Below are positions 53,970-63,170 of a stretch of 64,000 bases of DNA, piece after piece (position 1 is the stretch's first letter; each line of letters begins with the position of its first letter). The notes beneath the pieces are model-generated. The model was not told the origin of the DNA and did not search any database. It worked only from the letters and a program-made list of their open reading frames with translations. A program made the translations under genes and the position numbers. Source of the DNA: DATFVJ01 sp963826515 (GTDB lineage: Bacteria > Actinomycetota > Actinomycetes > Streptosporangiales > Streptosporangiaceae); the NCBI GenBank assembly GCA_963826515.1, contig CAWGXI010000016.1, positions 372,001-436,000 on the forward strand, given 5' to 3'.

Positions 53970-55457
53970 GTGGTGACCGACGCGTCGAGTCTCTCCGCGG
54001 TAGCCCGTCGGCTGCTCTACCGGACCATCGAGGCCTACCGGCACTCGCCGGAGACCGAACGATGGCTGCGCGGGGAACTGGAACGCATCGATGCTCCGCT
54101 GCGGGTCGCCATCGCAGGCAAGGTCAAAGCGGGGAAGTCGACATTGCTCAACGCTATGGTCGGCGAGATGGTGGCCGCGACGGACGCGGCCGAGTGCACC
54201 AAGCTGGTGACCTGGTACCAGTACGCGTCCGCGCCGCGGCTAACGCTGTACCCGAAGCTGGGTCCGCCGCGCCAGCTACCCGCCAGCCGGCGCGACGGAA
54301 AGCTGGTCATCGGCCTGGGCGGCACTCCGGTAGGGGACGTCGACCGGCTCGTGGTGGATTGGCCGTCGCGCAGGCTGCAGGCCACCACGTTGATCGACAC
54401 TCCGGGGATCGCGTCGATGACGGCCGAGAACTCGGAGCGGTCGGCGGCGTTTCTGCTGCCTGAGGACGAACCGACCACCGCCGACGCGGTCGTTTACCTG
54501 ATGCGGCACCTGCACGCGACCGACTTCGAGTTTCTCGAGGCGTTCAGCGAGTACGGGGTGGCCAGAGTGAGCGGGCTCAACGCGATCGCGGTACTGTCGC
54601 GTGCCGACGAGATCGGCGGCGGTAGGCTGGACGCGCTGCTGTCCGCCCGCCGCGTCGCGGCCAGGTACCGATCCGATCCCCGGCTACTTGGCCTCTGCCA
54701 GGACGTCGTGGCTGTGGCCGGGCTGCTCGCCCAGGCCGGCCGGGCGTTGCGGCAAGACGAGTTCCAGGCCTTCGCGACGATGGCCAGCGCATCCCGCGAT
54801 GACACAGACGCCATGCTGCTGTCCGTCGACCGGTTCCTCCATTCTGGTCCGCGCGAAGGCGCCCTGCTCCCGCCCGGCACCAGGCGTGTGCTGCTCGACC
54901 GATTCGGTCTTTTCGGGGTGCGGCTGGCGACCACGCTGGTGCGGCAGGGCAGTAACAGCCCGGACCTCCTCGCCGCCGAACTGGTGCGGCGCAGCGGTCT
55001 CGACGACCTGCGCAGTGCATTGGCCAGCCAGTTCACGCAGCGTCGCGATCTGCTCAAGGCGCGGTCAGCGCTGCTCGCCGTGGATTTCGTGCTCCGGCGC
55101 GAGCCCTCGGCCCAGGGCCGTCCCTTGCTCGCCGAGGTCGAGCGAATCCTGGCGGCCAGCCACGAGTTCGTCGAGATGCGGCTGTTGGCAGCGATCCGTT
55201 CGTCGGCGGTGACGTTCCCGGACTCCTACCGCCCGGAAGCGGAGCGGCTGCTCGGCGCGAACGGGACGACCCCGGCACGGCGGCTCGGGCTTGTCGATGA
55301 CACCGATCCCCAGACGCTGCGCGCGGTGGCGCTGGAGGCGCTGGATCAATGGCGGCGACTCAGCGAGCACCCCGTCTTCCCGCGTGCCTTCGCTGATGCC
55401 GCCAGGACGGTGGTGCGTAGCTGTGAAGGAATCCTGCACGCACTGCCCGGCCGATAA
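53970..55457 (+). CDS. iniC: IniC-like dynamin-family GTPase
   Basis: A 495-residue GTPase from GTG 53970 (or 53973), 14 bp after iniA. G1 'GKVKAGKS' near residue 50, G3 'TLIDTPGIAS', G4 'VLSRADEIG'. The remaining sequence is helical ('RRDLLKARSALLAVDFVLRR', 'VALEALDQWRRLSEHPVFPR') and lacks an obvious hydrophobic paddle, as expected for the smaller partner of an IniA/IniC pair. Full length, no lesions. It converges on the LuxR-type gene with a 15-bp gap. Confidence 0.9.
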   Translation: MVTDASSLSAVARRLLYRTIEAYRHSPETERWLRGELERIDAPLRVAIAGKVKAGKSTLLNAMVGEMVAATDAAECTKLVTWYQYASAPRLTLYPKLGPPRQLPASRRDGKLVIGLGGTPVGDVDRLVVDWPSRRLQATTLIDTPGIASMTAENSERSAAFLLPEDEPTTADAVVYLMRHLHATDFEFLEAFSEYGVARVSGLNAIAVLSRADEIGGGRLDALLSARRVAARYRSDPRLLGLCQDVVAVAGLLAQAGRALRQDEFQAFATMASASRDDTDAMLLSVDRFLHSGPREGALLPPGTRRVLLDRFGLFGVRLATTLVRQGSNSPDLLAAELVRRSGLDDLRSALASQFTQRRDLLKARSALLAVDFVLRREPSAQGRPLLAEVERILAASHEFVEMRLLAAIRSSAVTFPDSYRPEAERLLGANGTTPARRLGLVDDTDPQTLRAVALEALDQWRRLSEHPVFPRAFADAARTVVRSCEGILHALPGR

Positions 55458-55472
55458 GCGCAGCCGCCTCGG

Positions 55473-58124
55473 TCACTCGCGTCCGTACTCTGAGCCGAGC
55501 ATGACCTGCAGGTGCCCGAACAGCTCGCGGCGGCTCGTCACCCCCAGCCGCCGGCGAATCCGGGCCATGTGATGCTCCACCGTCTTGGCCGAGATGAACA
55601 GCTGTGCGCCGATCTCCTTGTAGGTAAGGCCGGTCAGCACCCGGCGTGCGATCTCCTGTTCCCTGGTGCTGAGCGTGGCGGGAGGCGGAGCATCGGGTCG
55701 CTGGCCTCCGTCGGGTGGCGGGCTTTCACCCGGTCGCGCGGGAACCCCCGCGTCCTGCGGCCGGTATCGTTCAGCGGTAACCGTTTCCCGCGTCGTCCCG
55801 GGCGCCGGCTCGTCGACCCCCGCGGACACGTCCGGTCGCACCATGCGGGCGCATTCCAGCAGGGTGGTCATCGCCTTACGGTCGGTGGCGCGGATCGCAG
55901 CCTGCCCCGCCAACCGGGCGCCCTCCGCACCGAAACCGGCGGCGCCGAGCTGACGCGCAGTCGCGACGACGGTATCGACGTCCGTCGTGCCGGCCAGCAC
56001 CCGCATCCAGCACGTAGCGGCCGCGGCGAGCACGGCAGCGTACGGGCCAGCCGTCGCCGCCTCGGCCAGCGCGGATACGTGCCGCCTCGCCTCCTCCGGT
56101 GATTCGCCGGCTATCGCGGCGTGCACGCCATACCAGTGCAGCGGTACCCGCCACAGTACGGGCTGACCGAGTCGCTCCAGCAAAACCTCCGCCTGGCGCA
56201 GGTGCGGCTCGATCCACCACTGCTCGCGCAGCCGAGCAGCAGCCACCGCCAACTCACCGAGTGGCAACAGTACGTACAGATCGACGGGGTGGCGGAGCAA
56301 TGCCTCGCGTGCCCGCGACCAGCCGCGCTGCAGCGCGGACAGATCGCCTTCGCGCCGGGCCAGGCCCACAGCTACGGCGGCGGCGAACAGCTCGTCGCGG
56401 GGTTCCATTGGCATCCGGTCCACGCCCGCCGCGCCGAGCAGTGCATGCGCGTCCGTAGTGTGCCCGCGCATGGTGGCGAGGAAGGCAAGCAGCAAGGTGT
56501 GCCGCGTGGTGGGCGGCCCGCCGCCTAGCCTGGCCGATATCGCCCGCTGTAGCACCGAGTTGGCTGCCGCGAACTCCCCGGCATGCATGGCCACCAGCGC
56601 GGCCAACGCCGCGGGAGTATCGGGCAGCAGCGGTGTGCTCCCCGCCGACTGCAACAGGGTCGCGGCGCGAGTGAGCTGGGAAAGCGCCGCGACAGGCGAG
56701 CCGCTTATTGTCTCTTCGATGCCGTGGGCCATCAGCGACTCGACACCGCTGAGCAGGGTCGGTGTGCTCTCGACGTGCCGATCGGAGCTGGCGAGCACCT
56801 TTTGCGCCTCCCCGAGCGCGCCGATACCGGCTAGGACGGGCACGGCGATCATCGGATAATGTCCCGCATCCGCAGTCCCCGCGAGCCGATAGAGTTCGGC
56901 CGCGCGAGACAGCAGCCCGCGATGGGCGAGCACGCCAGCGGTGATGCTGAGTGCGCGGGCACGCTCGGCTGCGTGCCCATCGCTCAGCGCCTCGTCCGCC
57001 AGTCGCAACGCTTTGTCAAGCCGGCCGCTGCGCGCGGCGGCATCGGCCCGGCAGACGAGCAGGGACGGTGCCTGCGTCCCGGTTGCGGCGGCAGCGGCGA
57101 AGAGTTCGTCGGCCAATTCGGGCGCCGAGCCGAGCGCCTCACTGCCCGCAGCCAGCAACGTAGTGGCCACATTCGGGCCGCGAGCGCTGGTCCGCAGCAG
57201 GGCTTGGCCCACGGTCAGCATCGAGCCGCCGCGACGTAGCCGCAGGTCGGCCAGCATTTCGCAGACACGGTTCGTGTATGCTGCCGGGGTCAGCCGCAAC
57301 AGCAGTCGCCCGACCAGCGGCACGACCGCGCCGTCGTCGGTCATGAGCCCGGTAGCCTGAGCCGCCCGGAGCGCGTCATCGATAGCCGGTCCGTCGATGT
57401 TCAGCAGGTGGCTGAGCGTCTCGGTGTCGCCGCCCGCGCCAAGATTCGCGGCGAAAAGCACCTGCCGCACCTCGGCGGGCAACGCCTCAATGACATACCG
57501 CAACTGCTCCTGGACACCCGCGGGAACGTCGAGTCTGGTACGCGACGCGAGATGGCGCAAGACGTCCATAGTGAGTTGACCGGTGTCCCTAAGCCCCACC
57601 ACCAACTGTTCAAGCAGCACAGGCAGACCGGCGGTCTGTTCGTACAGTAGCCGGGTCAGCGGTTCCGGGCACGGTGTACCCAACAGTTCGGAGACCCGGG
57701 CGGCTGTGGCCGATCTGTCCAAATGACCGGACACGATCGGGGGGCGATGCGCGGTGAGGGCCGTGCCGAGCGCGGTCAACGCCGGGCTCGCCGGCCATCG
57801 GCGGTGCGCGACAAGCAGTCGCTGGTCGGCTGACTGGGCGAGCTGCCGTAGCCGGTCGAGGCTGGCGTCGTCGAGCAGGTGCGCGTCGTCGATCAGCACA
57901 GATGCCCCGGTAAGGTCCCCGCTCGCCTGGAGATCGCGGATTACCGGCACGCCGGCCTTGGTGTAATGCAGCGCTGCCGCCTCGATCAGCGGCGTCTTGC
58001 CGCAACCACCCGGACCAATGATGTCGAGCAGAAGTCCCGCGTCGGGCTCAGCGTTGATCTCGTCGCACAGTATGCTCACCACCGCAGGCATGCCCACACG
58101 GTGGTGCGGCGCGGTCGGCACCAT
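55473..58124 (-). CDS. Large LuxR-family ATPase regulator (LAL-like)
   Basis: An 883-residue regulator. The N-terminal ATPase has Walker A 'GPGGCGKTPLIEA' near residue 38 and Walker B 'ASVLIDDAHLLDD' near 75. A long TPR-like helical middle follows. The C-terminal LuxR HTH lies in the last ~70 residues: 'LSTREQEIARRVLTGLTYKE', 'IGAQLFISAKTVEHHMARIR', 'RRLGVTSRRELFGHL'. Placed convergently at the end of the ini-like operon, it is the best candidate regulator of that operon and of the divergent Hsp70 gene, matching the role of IniR in mycobacteria (inference). Start ATG 58124; an internal ATG at 58091 is possible. Confidence 0.87.
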   Translation of the reverse strand: MVPTAPHHRVGMPAVVSILCDEINAEPDAGLLLDIIGPGGCGKTPLIEAAALHYTKAGVPVIRDLQASGDLTGASVLIDDAHLLDDASLDRLRQLAQSADQRLLVAHRRWPASPALTALGTALTAHRPPIVSGHLDRSATAARVSELLGTPCPEPLTRLLYEQTAGLPVLLEQLVVGLRDTGQLTMDVLRHLASRTRLDVPAGVQEQLRYVIEALPAEVRQVLFAANLGAGGDTETLSHLLNIDGPAIDDALRAAQATGLMTDDGAVVPLVGRLLLRLTPAAYTNRVCEMLADLRLRRGGSMLTVGQALLRTSARGPNVATTLLAAGSEALGSAPELADELFAAAAATGTQAPSLLVCRADAAARSGRLDKALRLADEALSDGHAAERARALSITAGVLAHRGLLSRAAELYRLAGTADAGHYPMIAVPVLAGIGALGEAQKVLASSDRHVESTPTLLSGVESLMAHGIEETISGSPVAALSQLTRAATLLQSAGSTPLLPDTPAALAALVAMHAGEFAAANSVLQRAISARLGGGPPTTRHTLLLAFLATMRGHTTDAHALLGAAGVDRMPMEPRDELFAAAVAVGLARREGDLSALQRGWSRAREALLRHPVDLYVLLPLGELAVAAARLREQWWIEPHLRQAEVLLERLGQPVLWRVPLHWYGVHAAIAGESPEEARRHVSALAEAATAGPYAAVLAAAATCWMRVLAGTTDVDTVVATARQLGAAGFGAEGARLAGQAAIRATDRKAMTTLLECARMVRPDVSAGVDEPAPGTTRETVTAERYRPQDAGVPARPGESPPPDGGQRPDAPPPATLSTREQEIARRVLTGLTYKEIGAQLFISAKTVEHHMARIRRRLGVTSRRELFGHLQVMLGSEYGRE

Positions 58125-58144
58125 CTAGCGGGTTGCCCAGAGAC

Positions 58145-58265
58145 TGTGGCATCGGATCTCGCGCAGCGACTGGTGCCGGATGACCTGCGGGAACAGGTCG
58201 AGCTGCGGGCCGCATGGGTCGCGCCGCACCGCCACGGCGATGACACCGCGCCCACCTGTGGCTGA
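58145..58265 (+). pseudogene. IS5-like transposase N-terminal scrap
   Basis: Reads 'VASDLAQRLVPDDLREQVEL', close to the conserved start of IS5-type transposases (SDL.xRLVPDeLWelv.PLLP), then diverges. 58266-58689 holds no gene I can recognise. Confidence 0.4.
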
Positions 58266-58689
58266 AGTCGCCAGCATTGCTCCTCGGTTTGCTCGGCGAA
58301 CATATCGCTGCACCGGGTGAGTGCGGACTGGTTCAGCAGGACCTCAAGGCAGCGGCCACGATGCGGGGTCGAGCTGCACAAGCGACCGCCCTTCTCCGCC
58401 CCCCGCAGCACAGTAGATCTTATTTCTTGTGCATGTGCAGGTAGATTTCATGTTTCTGTCAGCCGAACCGTGTACTCATGACGCAGCGGTCTCGCTCCGC
58501 CATGACCGCCACCCTGCGCCCGCAGCCAAAGCCCCTTCACTGCCTGATGCGGGGAGCTCACGCGAGGCAACGCGCTGGCAAAGCCGAAACGCCCACGCAA
58601 ACTCTGCAAGGCTACGGTGCGGAGACAACGTTCCGCCGACTTGTCATCCGGACGAAAAGCCCTGCATCAGGATCTGCGGACGATGCCAA

Positions 58690-58920
58690 AGGTCTGCGGG
58701 CTGCATGCCTCCGAAGCACTGATCGCGACAGCGCGGGCCCATACCCCGGCCAGTGACTTCCGGGCCGGTGACATGTTCGCCCTGACGTTCACCGATGACT
58801 TGTTCGACGTCGCCACTAGCTTCAACGGGATCTGGAAGGGATGCGAGGACGCGCTGCCGGAGGCGTGCGCTGTGGTGCGGCCGGACGGAACGGTCGAGTT
58901 CAGTGCGCTCCGCTTATGCT
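58690..58920 (+). pseudogene. Methyltransferase internal fragment
   Basis: Reads 'LHASEALIATARAHTPASDF', 'RAGDMFALTFTDDLFDVATS' and 'EACAVVRPDGTVEF', the middle of a class I SAM methyltransferase (acidic loop after motif I, post-motif II and the RPGG-like block). Neither end of the gene is present. Confidence 0.6.
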
Positions 58921-58922
58921 TA

Positions 58923-59082
58923 CTGTGACGGCGGCAGGACCGCAGCCGACGTCAGCGACGACGGCGCCCGGAACGATTCCTGCGAGTTCCCAGGCTTCGG
59001 CCTCCTGCCGCCGAGCCTGTTCGGCCATGAGCCGGTAGCGCTGCACCTCGATGTCGCTGACCGCCAGCGTGTACGCGGTCAT
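58923..59082 (-). pseudogene. Class I methyltransferase N-terminal fragment
   Basis: ATG 59082 with a strong AAGGAGGT upstream starts 'YTLAVSDIEVQRYRLMAEQA', continues 'EAWELAGIVPGAVVADVGCG' (motif I, AdoMet loop) and stops a few residues later. The rest of the enzyme is missing; its end abuts the oppositely oriented fragment above. Confidence 0.65.
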
Positions 59083-59320
59083 CCCGACCTCCTTACACGC
59101 TAGGCACGTCTGACGGAGTGGCAGCAATGAGGCTACCGCCTGATTGGGGCGAAGAAGACGGGTCCAGCAGGAGCGTCAGCTGGTGTGACGACCTGCGAGC
59201 CTGACTCACCTGCGGGTAGCTGCTGTTCGGTCGGCGCGCCCGCGCCGGGCGGGCCTTCCCGAGGCTGAGCCCGGCAGCGGGCAGCGCAGCAACGCGCGCG
59301 CCGGAATCGGACTGGGTCTG

Positions 59321-59957
59321 GCTCGCCGTGCTCACCCTCTGGCAGCGGTGGTGGCCTGCCAAGCCGTGCCTGGAAACCCTCGACGACAAGATCCAGGACG
59401 GCTACGAGACGCTGGCGCCGGACGGTGGTGCTGCCACAGACAGTTGGCTCAATGCCTGGTCCGACGTGCTGGCCCTGTGCGAGGCGGCCGGGGTCACCAT
59501 TCACCGACTGCGGCCAGCTGATGATCGAGAACTGGCGGCGGGCCATCGCCGAGGCCTGGTTCGGGCTCGGGGACACCGGCAAGGCCGACGAGTTGTACCG
59601 CGGCTGGCTGGACGCCGACCCAGCCTGGGGTTTCGGCTGGATCGGCTGGGCCTCGTGTTACATGCCGCCCGGCAAGAGCACTCCCAAGAACTACCAGCGG
59701 GCGGAAGACCTGCTGCGCCGGGGGTACGCCGTCAGCGGGGTGCGCGACCGCGACGCGGTCGCCGGCTGGCTGCGGCTGGTGTGCGAGGAGACCGGGCGCG
59801 GAAGCACGCGACTTCGCCCGGCAAGCCGAAGCGATCGGCGCCCCCCGCCCCTCCCAGCCCAGCACGCAAGGCCAAGGCCGGGCGCAACGAGCCATGCCAA
59901 CGCGGCAGCGGTGAGAAGTACAAGAAATGCTGTCTCTTCAACCAGGCAGGAGTGTGA
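59321..59957 (+). pseudogene. SEC-C motif protein, frameshifted
   Basis: Three frames combine into one protein of about 200 residues: 'VLTLWQRWWPAKPCLETLDD', then after a shift near 59500 'ENWRRAIAEAWFGLGDTGKA', 'DELYRGWLDADPAWGFGWIG', and after another near 59810 the C-terminal zinc motif 'GRNEPCQRGSGEKYKKCC'. The SEC-C domain usually reads GRNDPCPCGSGKKYKKCC, so one zinc-binding cysteine is replaced by Arg. 59083-59320 holds nothing recognisable. Confidence 0.7.
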
Positions 59958-60058
59958 TCGCTCACCGCAGCGGTGAGACCCGCCTGCTGGCGGGATGTGC
60001 CAGACCCGGCAATGACTGGGCGCCAGTCGGCCAGAGCGGGGATCGAACAGCACGACGC

Positions 60059-60087
60059 GTCCGGACGGCGTCCGGACAGGGTATGCT
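60059..60087 (+). promoter_or_regulatory. tacAT operator and promoter
   Basis: Two palindromes gtccggac at 60059-60066 and 60070-60077, one helical turn apart (11 bp), directly precede a -10 element TATGCT (60082-60087). The -10 ends six bases before the tacA ATG, implying a leaderless transcript. Two ribbon-helix-helix dimers could bind the two sites. Confidence 0.65.
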
Positions 60088-60093
60088 GGGGGC

Positions 60094-60384
60094 ATGAAAG
60101 ATCAGGTCACGGCGCAGCGCAGGCGTCACCGCGTTGAGGTCAGGGTGAACCCTCAGCAGGATGCTCTCATCCGCCAAGCGGCCGATCTGGAGAATACCAC
60201 GGTGACCGCCTTCGTGCTGGACAGCGTCACCGCGAGGGCAGAACAGGTGGTCCGGCGCCACCGGGACCTGGTGCTGGCGAACGAGGACTTCGACCGGTTC
60301 ATCGCCGAGCTCGACAGGCCGGCCGCTCCCGTCCCCGAACTGGCCGCGCTATTCGAGCGCCACCCCAAGCTGCCCGAGGCGTGA
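60094..60384 (+). CDS. tacA: TacA-like (DUF1778) antitoxin
   Basis: A 96-residue ribbon-helix-helix protein: 'RHRVEVRVNPQQDALIRQAA' and 'DLENTTVTAFVLDSVTARAE', with an acidic C-terminus ('FDRFIAELDRPAAPVPELAA') that should neutralise the acetyltransferase toxin. Its TGA overlaps the toxin GTG as GTGA. Probably represses its own promoter through the two gtccggac palindromes. Confidence 0.9.
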   Translation: MKDQVTAQRRRHRVEVRVNPQQDALIRQAADLENTTVTAFVLDSVTARAEQVVRRHRDLVLANEDFDRFIAELDRPAAPVPELAALFERHPKLPEA

Positions 60385-60899
60385 ATCCTCCCGGCCTGCG
60401 GCTGGAGCGCCTTGGCGCCCACCACGACGTGAGGGGATACGCGTCGGGGAAGGAGGAACTTGACTCCTGGCTGAGCCGCTACGCCATTGCCGCCCAGCAG
60501 ATGGACTCCGCCAGAACCTTCCTGCTTATCCGTGGCGGCGAGGGCGCCGGGAACAGGGTTGCCGGGTACTTCAGCTTGACGATGGGCTCGGTGCTGCGGG
60601 CACAAGCACCACCGAGGCTTGTCCGTGGCCTTCCCGCCTACCCGGTCGGCATGGTCCTGCTGGCCAGGCTGGCAGTCGACCGCAGCGAGCAGGGAAAAGG
60701 GCTTGGTGCGCTGTTGCTGGCCGAAGCGCTCCAAAAGGCTGTTGCCGCCGGCGAGGTCGCCGCTGCCCGGCTCGTCGTGGTCGACGCCATCGATGATGAG
60801 GCGGCGAAGTTCTACGTCCGCTACGGCTTCATCCCCGCTCCCGGCCACCCTCTGCGGCTCTACCGGCGGATGAAAGACATCCGCGCCAGCTTGCGCTGA
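60381..60899 (+). CDS. tacT: TacT-like GNAT acetyltransferase toxin
   Basis: A 172-residue GNAT protein: 'LERLGAHHDVRGYASGKEEL', 'AGYFSLTMGSVL', the acetyl-CoA loop 'RLAVDRSEQGKGLGALLLAE' (Q/R-x-x-G-x-G/A), 'DEAAKFYVRYGFIPA' and the invariant Tyr. Homologous TacT toxins acetylate aminoacyl-tRNA and stop translation. Starts at GTG 60381, coupled to tacA. Intact. Confidence 0.9.
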   Translation: MNPPGLRLERLGAHHDVRGYASGKEELDSWLSRYAIAAQQMDSARTFLLIRGGEGAGNRVAGYFSLTMGSVLRAQAPPRLVRGLPAYPVGMVLLARLAVDRSEQGKGLGALLLAEALQKAVAAGEVAAARLVVVDAIDDEAAKFYVRYGFIPAPGHPLRLYRRMKDIRASLR

Positions 60900-60919
60900 C
60901 TCCGGCACAGGCACAGAAC

Positions 60920-60937
60920 GCGTTTAAATCTAAACGC
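60920..60937. repeat. Short inverted repeat downstream of tacT
   Basis: Arms gcgttta and taaacgc around aatc. Sits 20 bp after the tacT stop and just before an integrase remnant. Could be a protein-binding site or recombinase arm; too short for a terminator with confidence. Confidence 0.4.
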
Positions 60938-60939
60938 CG

Positions 60940-61335
60940 GCGTCTCGCCTACAGTCCCTGACGGCGCTGCTCGGCCATGTCTCGCCGAGATGGGCCTGCG
61001 CTATGGCGCCAGTTCGACGCCACCATGCGTGCTGAGTACGAGCGCGCGCTCACCCTGGCCAAGCAGATCGGGCCACTGCCCACCGCGCCCGGCGGGCGCA
61101 CCGCGCTGCCGCTGATCGACGGCGACTGGCGGCAGGCCCCCGCCATCAAGGCCCGGCTGGCTGGCGGCTACGGCTGCGCCGAGGCACAGGGCGCCAGCCC
61201 GTATGCCAAACATCTGCGAGCACTGTCCCGGCTTCCGCGCCGACCCCAGCCACCTGGCCGTCCTCGCCGCCCAACGCGTCGACGCCCGGGCCGCCGACGC
61301 TCGCGGCTGGAGCACCGGAGCGTGGTCATGTCACT
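60940..61335 (+). pseudogene. Tyrosine recombinase C-terminal fragment
   Basis: Starts in one frame with 'SLTALLGHVS' (the LGHxS box before the catalytic Tyr), then shifts to 'QFDATMRAEYERALTLAKQI', 'LPLIDGDWRQAPAIKARLAG' and, in other frames, remains of a Cys-rich block. This is the C-terminal region of Tn554-like or integron-type recombinases found in actinobacteria. Several frameshifts; inactive. Confidence 0.6.
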
Positions 61336-61435
61336 AGAGCCGGCCGGCGACAGCGCAATGACCGCAATTCAGTCGGGGACACAGCAGTTCGTTGCCGACC
61401 ACGCCGCCGGGCGGCAGTAGGGTCCCAATGTGGAC

Positions 61436-63170
61436 ATGGCGGTTTCCGGGGATGAGCTTCGCGACGCGGCGCGGCTTGCGCGTGGAAGCGTTGTCGTGGG
61501 CCGGGCCGTCACGCTGGCTCGCTGGATCGGGACGGGCCGCCGGTAACCGCCGGGCAGGTGCTGCGCAAGGCCGACGTGCCCTGCGGCGGGCGCGGCTCTC
61601 GGCGTGGACGTGCCGCCGCGGCTGCGCACGATGGCCGACATCCGGGCGCTGCACCGGCCCTGGTGCCTCGCGGTCGCCACGGGCCTGCTGCAAGTCGGCG
61701 GCGGGTGGGTGAGCGGCGGTCCCGCGCTCGAGCGCTGGCCGCCAAGCGATGCAGACCTGCTCGCCGCGTGGCTGACGGCCCTGCGCGCGGTGTGCGCGGC
61801 GGAGTCGTACCCGCAGGACGAAGACAGCGTGCGCCTGCTGGCGATGGCGCTGCTCGCGGTCCTTCGCAAGGACGGCGAGCAGCGCACCGGCGGCCTGTGG
61901 GGGCCAGTGCATGCGGCGCTGCATGACCTGTGCGACAGAGGCGCTGCATGACCTGTGCGACATGACCTGTGCGACAGATATGACAAGTCGTCCTGGGAGC
62001 CGTTGCACGCGGCCGACAGGTATGACGGCCCCGAAACCAGAACGCCGCTTGCCGGGCTGCTGGCGCTGCTGGCCGAGTTCGGCGGGGTAGCCGGCGACGG
62101 GGCAAGCCGCTGATCACCCCGCTGGGCTGCTGGGCGGCCGAGCATCTGGCGGCTGGCCTGCCCGGGCTGGCGGACCCGAGCCTGTCGGCCAGCGAGATGA
62201 TCGCCGAAGTGGCCGGTTCGGCGACGAGGAACAGCGGGACCATGTGGCATGGGGATGGCTGGCCGAACGCCAGCCCGCCGAAACGACACGGGAGATCCTA
62301 ACCGCCGCCGAGGGGATGTCGCCGCTGCTGCGCGTCATGGCCGTCGGCGTGGTACAGCGGCTCGGCGAAGACGTGTTGCCGACCTGGCGGGAGCTGACGG
62401 CCGCGCCGCGCGTCGGCCCGCACGCAAGCGCGGTGCTGGCCGCCTGGGACCAGGGACCCGAACCCACCGACGCTGACTGGGATTGGCTGGCGGTGGAGGC
62501 CGCGGCTGCCGCGCTGCAGGATAAGGGCCCGGATGAGGCGCTCAGCCGCGTCTGGGAGAGCATGCCGGGGACGGACCTGGACACGTGCCTCGCGGAGGTG
62601 CGGGCCACGGGTCACCCGGATGCCGCGGAACTCTCGCAGGAGGTGGCGGAGTTCGCCGCCTCCGGCGCGCCGTGCAGCTCGACCAGGTGGCCGAGCTGAA
62701 GGACTCGCTGTCCGGCTCCCGTCCGCCGATCTGGCGCCGGGTGCGGCTGCCGGTCATGGCAACAACCCTCGGCGACCTCCACGACGTCATCCAGGTGCTG
62801 TTCGGCTGGCACGGCGACCACCTGCACGTGTCCCAGGCGGGGAAAAAACAGTACAGCGACCCGCTCATGGACCTCGACGAGACCCGCAACGAAGAGGCGA
62901 TCCGGCTGCGCGTTGCCATGGCACGCAACGCCGGCAAGATCAGCTACACCTATGACCTCGGGGCATGCTGGGAGCACGAGATCGCGCTGGAGCAGACGCT
63001 CCCGCGCGACCGGGGCCAGGACTACCCGGTCTGCGTGGCATACAAAGGCGACTCCCCGGTGGAGTACTGGTGCAAGGACGACCCCGAAGAACCCGAGCCG
63101 GTCGACCTGGCCGAGGTCAACCGCAAGCTGGCCGCGCTCGGCGAGGCGGAGGAGCGAAGTGGCACCTCGG
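61436..63170 (+). pseudogene. pRiA4b ORF-3-family protein, long form, frameshifted
   Basis: From ATG 61436 ('MAVSGDELRDAARLARGSVV') several frames add up to a protein of about 570 residues. The N-terminal region of unknown function contains 'DVPPRLRTMADIRALHRPWC', 'ERWPPSDADLLAAWLTALRA', 'LGCWAAEHLAAGLPGLADPS' and 'WGWLAERQPAETTREILTAA'. The C-terminal PRiA4_ORF3 domain is uninterrupted: 'DSLSGSRPPIWRRVRLPVMA', 'SYTYDLGACWEHEIALEQTL'. Frameshifts lie near 61545, 61600, 61950-62110 and 62235; a 20-bp stretch around tgcatgacctgtgcgaca is tandemly repeated at 61919-61976. The 3' part is shared with 19048-19723. Confidence 0.75.

Noticed and set aside
59321..59957. Intact SecA-like or SEC-C protein
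   Set aside because: Only the C-terminal SEC-C motif and a TPR-like stretch are visible, in three different frames, with one zinc ligand replaced.
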